Below are positions 57,941 to 64,000 of a stretch of 64,000 nt of DNA, piece by piece. Source of the DNA: Streptomyces sp. NBC_01476. Lineage in GTDB: Bacteria; Actinomycetota; Actinomycetes; Streptomycetales; Streptomycetaceae. The position numbers were made by a program, and so were the translations under genes. The first letter of the stretch is position 1, and each line of letters opens with the position of its first letter. The notes beneath the pieces were generated by a model that saw only the letters and a program-made list of their open reading frames with translations, did no database searches and was not told the origin of the DNA. Where the stretch lies: positions 7,209,001 to 7,273,000 of the forward strand of contig NZ_CP109446.1 in NCBI RefSeq assembly GCF_036227265.1, written 5' to 3'.

Positions 57941-58423
57941 GTGAACAGTCTTTCCGGCCGCCCGCTGCGCCGAGTCCTGCTCAGCACCCTGACGACCGTC
58001 ACCGGCGTGCTGCTCCTGCTCAGCCTCAAGCCGCACACGACGGGAGGCGCGGACAGCGCCGCCGCCCGCCCGGCGGCCCCCCCGCCCGCCCCGTCCGCCT
58101 CCGCGACCTCCCCGGCGACCTCCCCGGCCGCCGGCGGCGCGACGGGGACCCGCACCGTGGAGGGCGACACCGTCCAGACCCGCTACGGACCCGTACGGCT
58201 CCGCGTCACCCTGCAGGGCAGCAGGATCACCGCCGTGTCCGCCGTCCAGGTACCGGACGGCAGCCCCCGCGACCAGGAGATCACCGGCTTCGCCGTGCCC
58301 CAGCTCACGCAGGAGGCGCTGTCCGCGCAGAGCGCGCGGATCGACACCGTCTCCGGGGCGACCTACACCAGCGAGGGCTACATCCAGTCCCTGCAGAGCG
58401 CCCTGGACAAGGCCGGTGGCTGA
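57941..58423 (+). CDS. Extracytoplasmic FMN-binding domain protein
   Basis: 160 residues from GTG 57941. An N-terminal membrane anchor (VLLSTLTTVTGVLLLLSL) is followed by an Ala/Pro/Ser-rich linker and one FMN-bind domain (TRYGPVRLRVTLQGSRITAV). The flavinylation motif DTVSGATYTSEGY provides Thr141 for covalent FMN attachment. It lies 7 bp downstream of the ferric-reductase gene and overlaps the apbE gene by 8 bp: electron donor, carrier and maturase in one operon. Confidence 0.94.
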   Translation: MNSLSGRPLRRVLLSTLTTVTGVLLLLSLKPHTTGGADSAAARPAAPPPAPSASATSPATSPAAGGATGTRTVEGDTVQTRYGPVRLRVTLQGSRITAVSAVQVPDGSPRDQEITGFAVPQLTQEALSAQSARIDTVSGATYTSEGYIQSLQSALDKAGG

Positions 58424-59177
58424 CACCGGCCCCCGGCTGCGCCGGGTCGAGCACACCATGGGCACGGTCTTCTCCTTCGATGTGCGCGGTGCCGCCCCGC
58501 GCACCGCCGCCGCCCTGGACGCCGCGGCCGCCTGGCTGCACCACGTGGACGAGGTCTTCTCGACCTACCGGCCCGGGAGCCAGATCAGCCGGCTGGCGGC
58601 CGGGACCCTGGCGCTGTCCGCGTGCTCACCGGAGGTGGGGGAGGTACTCCGCCTCTGCGAAGCCGCCGAGCGCCGCAGCGGCGGCTGGTTCAGCGCCGGG
58701 TACGCGGGCGGCTTCGACCCCACCGGGCTGGTCAAGGGGTGGGCGGTGCAGCGGGCGGCCGCGATGGTCTCCGCGGCCGGTCCCGAGGCGGTGTGCGTCA
58801 ACGGCGGCGGCGACATCCAGGTGCACGGCGGGCCGTGGCGCATCGGCGTGAGCGATCCGCTGCGCCGGGGCGGACTGGTGACCGTGGTGCACGCCGACGG
58901 AGAACTGGCCGTCGCCACCTCGGGTCCCGCCGAACGCGGCTGCCACATCCTCGACCCCCGCACCGGCCGGCCTCCGGCCGCCGCACTGGCCTCCCTCACC
59001 GTGATCTGCCGCGGCCTGACCGACGCCGACACGTACGCCACCGCCGGCTACGCCATGGGCGACCGGGCCCGCACCTGGCTGGAGTCCCTGCCCGGCACGC
59101 GTTCCCTCGCCATCGCGGCCGACGGCACCTCGTGGAGCACCGGCGGGCTCCGGCAGGGGCAGGCAGCGGAGCGGTGA
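58416..59177 (+). CDS. apbE: FAD:protein FMN transferase (ApbE)
   Basis: 253 residues from GTG 58416. ApbE motifs: HTMGTVFSFDV, FDPTGLVKGWAVQRA, NGGGDIQVHG, TSGPAERGCHILDPRTGRPP and DADTYATAGYAMG (metal site). It attaches FMN from FAD to Thr in exported proteins. Many ApbEs are lipoproteins, but this one has no signal peptide. The substrate is clearly the FMN-binding protein encoded directly upstream. Confidence 0.95.
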   Translation: MADTGPRLRRVEHTMGTVFSFDVRGAAPRTAAALDAAAAWLHHVDEVFSTYRPGSQISRLAAGTLALSACSPEVGEVLRLCEAAERRSGGWFSAGYAGGFDPTGLVKGWAVQRAAAMVSAAGPEAVCVNGGGDIQVHGGPWRIGVSDPLRRGGLVTVVHADGELAVATSGPAERGCHILDPRTGRPPAAALASLTVICRGLTDADTYATAGYAMGDRARTWLESLPGTRSLAIAADGTSWSTGGLRQGQAAER

Positions 59178-59216
59178 TCCGCGGGGAGGCGCGTACACGC
59201 GGGCCGGCTCGTACTT

Positions 59217-59720
59217 CTAGGGCTGGTGGCTGTCGTCGGGTGTGGGGCGGGGCGCGTTCCGCAGGGATGACGGTGCGAGGGGGGACTGGACCGTGGAGGT
59301 CGGCGGCGGCGTGCGCGTCGGGGTCGGGGTGGCGACGGCCGGGCCGGCCGGGGCCCCAGGGATCTGGGACGGGACTGCCCGGGTGGGCCGGGGACGCTGG
59401 GGCGGCCCGGAGGACGTCGGAGTGGCCGAAGGTGCCGAAGGGGCCGTTACGGGCGGCGGGGCGAGCGGGGCGGCCGGAGTCGCCGGGGCCGCGGGATCCT
59501 GAGGGGACGTCAGGCGGAGCGGCAGCGCGATCAGGGCGGCGACGGCACACGTCAGGCCGACCCCGGCCGCGGTACGCAGCAGCCGGCGCCGGGCGGATCT
59601 GCGGCGGATCGACCGGTACGTGCCGGGGGGCGGGCCGAAGTACTCGGGGGTGGGCCGCAGGATGACGGCCAGCGGGTCGTCGGATGTGAAGTCCGGACCG
59701 TCTTCAGCGTGTGTGATCAA
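59217..59720 (-). CDS. Membrane-anchored Pro-rich protein cotranscribed with an ECF sigma gene
   Basis: 167 residues: ~50 cytoplasmic residues (TSDDPLAVILRPTPEYFGPP), an Arg-rich stop (RSIRRRSARRRLLR), one transmembrane helix (TAAGVGLTCAVAALIALPLR) and a Pro/Ala/Ser/Thr-rich exterior. It overlaps the sigma gene by 17 bp. Position and topology suggest an anti-sigma-like or signalling partner, although no ZAS/anti-sigma motif is visible. Confidence 0.8.
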   Translation of the reverse strand: MITHAEDGPDFTSDDPLAVILRPTPEYFGPPPGTYRSIRRRSARRRLLRTAAGVGLTCAVAALIALPLRLTSPQDPAAPATPAAPLAPPPVTAPSAPSATPTSSGPPQRPRPTRAVPSQIPGAPAGPAVATPTPTRTPPPTSTVQSPLAPSSLRNAPRPTPDDSHQP

Positions 59721-60192
59721 GACTTCTCCTCAGATGGGCGCGGAGCAGCTCGCGGGCGGTGTGCAGGTCCGACATGACGGTGCCTTCCTTGCGCCCGGTC
59801 AGCAGGGACACCTCGCGGATCGGCATGTCGGCGTAGTAGTGCAGCAGGATCGGGACGCGCAGCCGTTCCGGCAGCGACTGCACGAGCATGCGGACCGACG
59901 GGTCGGGCTGCTCGGTCTGCGGGCGGACGGCGGTTTCCGCGGTGACCCGGTGGACCGTTCTCCGTTCGCGCTCCAGCTTGCGCCAGTGGTCCCGGACGAG
60001 GTTGGCCGCGGTGACGTAGAGGAATCCCTGGGGCTCCGCCACGGCTGTCCAGCGGGCCCACAGCCGGGTGAACGCCTCCGAGGCGATCTCGTGGGCCGTC
60101 TCGTCGTCGACGAGACGGCGGCACCAGCCGGCGAGGCGCGGATAGACGGCGGCGAAGAGCTCGGAGGCCGCCTTCTCACGGGACCGTTTCAA
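59704..60192 (-). CDS. ECF-type RNA polymerase sigma factor
   Basis: 162 residues. Region 2 (ELFAAVYPRLAGWCRRLVDD, EIASEAFTRLWARW, FLYVTAANLVRDHWRKLERE) and region 4 (SLPERLRVPILLHYYADMPI, VSLLTGRKEGTVMSDLHTAR) are complete; no extra C-terminal domain. Controlled, in all likelihood, by the membrane protein it overlaps. Its targets may include the adjacent sortase operon, but no matching promoter could be defined by eye. Confidence 0.93.
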   Translation of the reverse strand: MKRSREKAASELFAAVYPRLAGWCRRLVDDETAHEIASEAFTRLWARWTAVAEPQGFLYVTAANLVRDHWRKLERERRTVHRVTAETAVRPQTEQPDPSVRMLVQSLPERLRVPILLHYYADMPIREVSLLTGRKEGTVMSDLHTARELLRAHLRRSLDHTR

Positions 60193-60225
60193 CGCTCTCC
60201 ATGGTTGCGATGCGCGGGTGGGGAA

Positions 60226-60265
60226 GGATCCGGGCCGCCGGTGTGCGTCCGCCGGCCCGGGATCC
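60226..60265 (-). terminator. Terminator after the sortase gene
   Basis: GGATCCGGGCCG...CGGCCCGGGATCC forms a long stem with one bulge around GTGTGCGT, just past the sortase stop and before the sigma gene start. Confidence 0.7.
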
Positions 60266-60276
60266 TGTGGCGCGGG

Positions 60277-60927
60277 TCAGGGGCTCGCCGGCGTCAGCGC
60301 GGCGAAGACGATCACGTTGTCGAGGTAGCCGTCACCGGTACGGGGGCCGCCGCAGGTGATGAGCCGCAGCTCCGGACGGTCCACCTCCCCGTAGACCGCG
60401 TCCGTCGGGAAGGCGGCCTTGGCGACCGTCCGAACCGTGGTGACGGTGAACACCGCCGCCGTGCCGTTCGCCAGGCGGGCCACGATCCGGTCGCCCCGGC
60501 GCAGCTCCGCCAGGTGACGGAAGACCCCGTCCCCGTAGGCGCCGACCGTGACATGGGCGAGGATCACCGAAGGACCGGTCTGGCCGGGTGTCGGCGAGTA
60601 CCGGTACCAGCCCGCCCGGTCGTGTGCGGTGACCGGGGGGACCTGCACGCTGCCGTCCGGGGCCAGCCCCAGTCGTATGACCGGGGTGTCGACCCCGATG
60701 GCCGGGATCCGCAGGCCGACCGGGACGGAACGCGCCAGCGGACGTGCCGTGTTCGCGGACGGCCGCGAGGACGGGGTCGTCGCGGTCCGGGCGGGGGCGG
60801 TCGTGGTCCGGCCGCTCCGGCCCGCCGGGTCCGCCCCGTCGGCCCGGCCCGCCTGGTGGGCGCCGCAGCTCACGAGCAGCAAGGCCACCGCCACGGCGGC
60901 CGGCGCGCGCCTGACGGACGGGATCAT
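60277..60927 (-). CDS. Class F-like sortase
   Basis: 216 residues. An N-terminal hydrophobic segment with a lipobox-like LVSC, a Thr/Ala-rich linker, then a sortase domain: GLRIPAIGVDTPVIRLGLAP, VILAHVTVG (catalytic His) and LITCGGPRTGDGYLDNV (catalytic Cys and Arg). Class F sortases are typical of actinobacteria and poorly characterised. It overlaps by 4 bp (ATGA) the gene of a protein with a sorting-signal-like C-terminus, its probable substrate. Confidence 0.92.
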   Translation of the reverse strand: MIPSVRRAPAAVAVALLLVSCGAHQAGRADGADPAGRSGRTTTAPARTATTPSSRPSANTARPLARSVPVGLRIPAIGVDTPVIRLGLAPDGSVQVPPVTAHDRAGWYRYSPTPGQTGPSVILAHVTVGAYGDGVFRHLAELRRGDRIVARLANGTAAVFTVTTVRTVAKAAFPTDAVYGEVDRPELRLITCGGPRTGDGYLDNVIVFAALTPASP

Positions 60928-61277
60928 GCCCCGGCCGACCGCCGGCGACGTACGAGCAGGACCGCCGCGCCCCCGGCGGCCACGAGGGCGGCGGCGCCCC
61001 CGCCGATCAGTCCGCCGTCGGCTCCGGACCGCGTCGCCGTGGGCGCCACACCGGTGTCGGGCGCTCCCTTCGGCACGACGGCGACCCCACCGGGAACCGC
61101 GGTCGGTGCCGGCGCCTGGGCCGGTGCACGCGTCGGCGCCGGGGTCGGGGTCGCCAGCCGCGTCGGGGCGGCGCTCGGCACCGGGGTCGGGGTCGTCCCG
61201 TCGGCGAACGCGGGCACGGCGCCCGCGAGCACGGCGGTGCACGCGAGTGCCGTGACGCTGAGGATGGTTCGGCGCAT
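60924..61277 (-). CDS. Probable sortase substrate (cell-wall-anchored, PDTG-type sorting signal)
   Basis: 117 residues: signal peptide (SVTALACTAVLAGAVPAFA), a Pro/Thr/Ala-rich stalk, the motif APDTG at residues 72-76, a hydrophobic helix (LIGGGAAALVAAGGAAVLLV) and a charged tail RRRRS. This is a classical LPXTG-like tripartite sorting signal. The short stalk carries no other domain. Translational coupling with the sortase makes a dedicated pair likely. Confidence 0.88.
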   Translation of the reverse strand: MRRTILSVTALACTAVLAGAVPAFADGTTPTPVPSAAPTRLATPTPAPTRAPAQAPAPTAVPGGVAVVPKGAPDTGVAPTATRSGADGGLIGGGAAALVAAGGAAVLLVRRRRSAGA

Positions 61278-61461
61278 GTTTCGCTCTCTCTCGTCGACCC
61301 GCCCGCGCTCTTGCCCGGCGGGCTGGGTTGTGGATCGACAGGAGAGACGAGGGAGCGGCAGAACGAATTGTAAAGAGCAAGCAAAGCCCCCGAAGCCGCG
61401 GTGCGCTGCCCGGAGCGCGGGAACGAAGCGTCCGCCACCGCCCCACTCCCCGGCAGCTCCC

Positions 61462-61500
61462 CGGTGGCACGCCCGCGCACGGTGCGCGGGCGTGCCACCG
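61462..61500. repeat. Perfect 18-bp inverted repeat
   Basis: CGGTGGCACGCCCGCGCA pairs perfectly with its complement (61483-61500) around a 3-nt loop. Very stable; it could act as terminator or cruciform. It is also the first unit of the repeat array that follows. Confidence 0.8.
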
Positions 61501-61705
61501 AGATGGTGAACGGCGTCCGCAGGCACGGTGCGCGGGCGTCCCGCGGCGGGGTGCGCGGGCGTCCACCTGCACGGTGCACAGCGTCCGCTGGCGTGGTGCG
61601 CGGGCGCCCACCGGCACGGAGCACGGCGTCCAACGGCGCGACGCAGAGTCCACCGGCATGGCGCGCGGGTGCTCACTGGCGCGGGACACGGCGCCACCGG
61701 TCCTC
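61479..61705. repeat. Degenerate tandem array of ~20-24-bp units
   Basis: Eight to ten imperfect units built on GGCACGGTGCGCGGGCGTCC (variants GGCGTGGTGCGCGGGCGCCC, GGCATGGCGCGCGGGTGC). Units abut without conserved spacers, so it is not CRISPR. Confidence 0.6.
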
Positions 61706-61843
61706 CGCGCGGGCGCCCCGGCGCGGCCGGCGGTTGGCGCCGCGCTGAGGACGGTCGGTATGCGCCTGCGGGCTCTACGCACGCGATCATGGTGGGCGAC
61801 AGGCCGGTCGCCGCGACCGAGCGGCTGAGCGTAAATAGGAGAT

Positions 61844-64000
61844 ATGCCGAATTTCCCCCGCCGACCTGGACCGTCGCCTCCGCCGGAGGCCCCGGCCCCG
61901 GCCCCGGTCACGCGCCGGCGCGGTCGGCCGCGGCGGCGGGGTGAGGGCCTTCGGGCGCTGCTGAGCCCCCGCAGCGTGGTCGGGAAGCTGTTCATCCTCC
62001 AGCTGGTCATCGTCCTGCTGCTGGCGGCCGGCGCCCTCGGCATCCTCGTCCTCACCGTCGAGCACGCGAACACCCGCGACGCGGAACACCGCTCGCTCGC
62101 CGTCGCCCAGGGGTTCGCGCACGCCCCGGGGATCGCCGCGGCGATGAAGTCCCGCGACCCCACGGCGGCACTGCAGCCCCTGGCCCAGCAGGCGGCCGGC
62201 GAGGCGGGCGTGGACTACATCGGCGTCGTCAACCGGGAGGGCATCCGCTACACCGCGTCCACTCCGGCGCTCATCGGCAAACGCAGCCCGGTGAACATGG
62301 CACCGCTGCTGGCCGGAGAGACCGTTCAGAGCAAGGATGTCGGCGACCTCGGCCCCCGGGTGCGGGCGGACGTCCCGATCCGGGACACGGACGGCAGGAT
62401 CCTCGGCGCGGTGGGTGCAGGAGTCCGGATCAGCAGCATCACCGCGTCGGCCAACCGGCAGATGCCGTTGCTGCTGCTCGTGACCGGCGCCGCGGTGGTG
62501 CTCTCCACCGGCGGCACGGCGCTGCTGAGCCGGCGGCTGCTCCGGCAGACCCACGGCATGGGGCCGGCCGAGATCACCCGCATGTACGAGCACCACGACG
62601 CCGTACTGCACGCCGCACGCGAAGGCGTGCTCATCCTCGACCGGAACCGCTCGCTCGTCCTGGCCAACGACGAGGCCCGGCGGCTGCTGGACCTGCCGCC
62701 GGAGGTGGAGGGCCGCGACATCCACGACCTGGGCCTCCCGCCGGACATCGCCGAGCTGCTGGCCTCCGGCCGGGAGGCCGACGACGAGGTGCTGCCGGTC
62801 GGAAACCGGGTGCTCGCGGTGAACCAGCGGCTCATCGAACGGTACGGCGGCCCGCGCGGCTGCGTGGTGACCCTGCGTGACTCCACCGAACTCCAGCGGA
62901 TCTCCGGCAAGGCCCAGGCGGCCCAGGGGCGCCTCAAGGTGCTCTACGACGCGAGCCTCGGCGTCGGCACCACGCTCGACGTGACCCGCACCGCGGAAGA
63001 GATCGCCGAAGCGGCCGTGCCGAGCTTCGCCGAGTTCGCCACCGTCGACCTGGTCGAGGGCATCCTGCGCGGCGAGGAGCCGGTGGGCACCGAGCGGGTG
63101 CTGCGCCGCGTGGCCATCTCCGGCGTCCAGCCCGACCCGCCGCTGTTCGGCACCGGCGACACGGTGCACCTGCACGCGCAGGGCCCGCAGATGAGGAGCC
63201 TGGCCGCCGGCCTCGCCGTGTGGGAGAGCGATTTGAGCGACGCCGCCGGCTGGTCGGAGCAGGACCCCGAGCGGGCCGGGCGGGTGGTCGACTACGGCAT
63301 TCACTCCCTGATCAGCGCCCCGCTGCAGGCCAGGGGAGTGGTCCTGGGAGTGGCGACCTTCTGGCGCTCGCAGACTGCGGAGCCGTTCGAGGAGGAAGAC
63401 CTGGCGCTCGCCGAGGAACTCGCCAGCCGGGCCGCGCTGAGCATCGACAACGCCCGCCGCTACACCCGCGAGCACGCGATGGCCGTCACCTTGCAGCGCA
63501 GCCTGCTGCCGGGCAGCCTGCCCGAGCAGAACGCGCTGGAGGTCGCCTACCGCTACCTCCCCGCGCGGGAGAGCGTCGGCGGGGACTGGTTCGACGTGAT
63601 CCCGCTGCCGGGCGCGCGGGTGGCGCTGGTGGTCGGCGATGTCGTCGGGCACGGTCTGCACGCGGCGGCCACCATGGGCCGGCTGCGTACCGCCGTGCAC
63701 AACTTCTCCTCCATGGACCTGCCGCCGGACGAGATCCTGGGCCGCCTCGACGAGCTGGCGGACCGTATCGACCGCAGCGAGGACACCGAGGGCTACCCGG
63801 ACGCGGTGATCGGCGCGACCTGCCTGTACGCGATCTACGATCCGGTGGGCCGGCGCTGCAGCATCGCGCGGGCCGGCCACCTGCCGCCGGTGCTCGTACA
63901 CCCCGACGGCGAGGTGGAGTTCCTCGAACTGGAGGCAGGGCCGCCGCTGGGGGCCGGCGGCTCCGTGTACGTGACGACCGAGGTGGACGTGCCCGAGGGC
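61844..64000 (+). CDS. SpoIIE-family PP2C phosphatase with extracytoplasmic sensor, PAS and GAF domains (3' end outside window)
   Basis: 719 codons are visible and the frame is open at the window edge. After a basic N-terminus: TM1 (LFILQLVIVLLLAAGALGIL), a Cache-like sensor domain (VDYIGVVNREGIRYTASTPA), TM2 (MPLLLLVTGAAVVLSTGGTA), PAS (EGVLILDRNRSLVLANDEAR), GAF (VLYDASLGVGTTLDVTRTAE) and a PP2C/SpoIIE domain (SVGGDWFDVIPL, VVGDVVGHGLHAA, ARAGHLPPVLVHP). A C-terminal anti-sigma-like ATPase domain is common in this architecture and may lie beyond the edge. AGGAG sits only 2 nt before ATG 61844; GTG 61976 is a weaker alternative. Confidence 0.93.
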   Translation, partial: MPNFPRRPGPSPPPEAPAPAPVTRRRGRPRRRGEGLRALLSPRSVVGKLFILQLVIVLLLAAGALGILVLTVEHANTRDAEHRSLAVAQGFAHAPGIAAAMKSRDPTAALQPLAQQAAGEAGVDYIGVVNREGIRYTASTPALIGKRSPVNMAPLLAGETVQSKDVGDLGPRVRADVPIRDTDGRILGAVGAGVRISSITASANRQMPLLLLVTGAAVVLSTGGTALLSRRLLRQTHGMGPAEITRMYEHHDAVLHAAREGVLILDRNRSLVLANDEARRLLDLPPEVEGRDIHDLGLPPDIAELLASGREADDEVLPVGNRVLAVNQRLIERYGGPRGCVVTLRDSTELQRISGKAQAAQGRLKVLYDASLGVGTTLDVTRTAEEIAEAAVPSFAEFATVDLVEGILRGEEPVGTERVLRRVAISGVQPDPPLFGTGDTVHLHAQGPQMRSLAAGLAVWESDLSDAAGWSEQDPERAGRVVDYGIHSLISAPLQARGVVLGVATFWRSQTAEPFEEEDLALAEELASRAALSIDNARRYTREHAMAVTLQRSLLPGSLPEQNALEVAYRYLPARESVGGDWFDVIPLPGARVALVVGDVVGHGLHAAATMGRLRTAVHNFSSMDLPPDEILGRLDELADRIDRSEDTEGYPDAVIGATCLYAIYDPVGRRCSIARAGHLPPVLVHPDGEVEFLELEAGPPLGAGGSVYVTTEVDVPEG

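Larger units (their letters stand above)
61278..61843. other. Intergenic region with long hairpin and degenerate repeat array
   Basis: 566 bp between divergent genes. Contains the 18-bp perfect hairpin at 61462-61500, a degenerate tandem array to about 61705 and the promoter region of the downstream phosphatase. The AT-richer patch at 61360-61390 is the probable promoter of the minus-strand sortase operon. Confidence 0.6.

Noticed and set aside
61479-61705. Possible CRISPR array
   Set aside because: Units are degenerate and directly adjacent, without constant repeats or unique spacers, and no cas genes are near.
61787-63901. Long minus-strand frame opposite the SpoIIE-type phosphatase
   Set aside because: The plus strand reads as Cache-PAS-GAF-PP2C to the window edge; the minus frame is a shadow.

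Overview
The window is high-GC DNA with strong third-position G/C bias, SD-led GTG/ATG starts and typical streptomycete families (EACC1/caspase-STAND proteins, SpoIIE-type phosphatases, DUF1062, DUF6400, tandem CrcB, actinobacterial Ku). This points to Streptomyces or a close relative of the Streptomycetaceae. No rRNA, tRNA, core replication or ribosomal genes are visible. Regulator-target pairs, gene remnants and a transposase scrap suggest accessory chromosome, possibly a chromosome arm.

Layout. 1-4.7 kb: tail of an SDR gene, a small hypothetical gene, then a DrrAB-type exporter plus siderophore-interacting reductase operon, divergent from an AraC regulator. 4.9-8.1 kb: two secreted proteins (glycoside hydrolase with a discoidin domain; DUF1996) preceded by the same GAGAGCGCTCTC palindrome. 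8.1-13.2 kb: decayed region with a VOC protein, PH-like membrane protein, epoxide hydrolase and remnants of LLM oxidoreductase, methyltransferase, IS5-type transposase and SDR genes. 13.3-20.3 kb: membrane PP2C phosphatase, DUF6400 pair, TetR, a flavin monooxygenase/TetR divergent pair with three operators, an alpha/beta hydrolase that lacks its serine and follows a leader-peptide-like ORF, DinB and a helical protein. 20.4-30.2 kb: membrane protein, GntR-ABC-permease operon, GT39-like protein, truncated DUF1062, tandem CrcB, Ku and a MerR gene. 30.3-37.6 kb: SDRs, AraC, LLM oxidoreductase, hydrolase/HxlR pair, full-length DUF1062 and GalU.

37.7-44.9 kb is a compact operon: GntR, solute-binding protein, fused permease, ATPase, AtuA, DUF4387 and RraA. 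Every junction overlaps, and matching GntR-type palindromes lie before the regulator gene and the binding-protein gene. It looks like uptake plus catabolism of an unidentified organic acid. 45.4-51.2 kb holds a TOPRIM protein, then EACC1 coupled to a 1551-residue caspase-nSTAND-WD40 protein, a predicted biological-conflict (likely defence) module and the most interesting system here.

51.5-59.2 kb: Tat-exported metallophosphoesterase with LamG domain, DUF2231 membrane protein, two-component system, and a divergent ferric-reductase/FMN-binding/ApbE operon (flavinylated extracytosolic electron transfer). 59.2-64 kb: ECF sigma factor with a membrane partner, class F-like sortase overlapping a likely cell-wall-anchored substrate, a degenerate repeat array with a long hairpin, and a SpoIIE-type phosphatase cut by the window edge.
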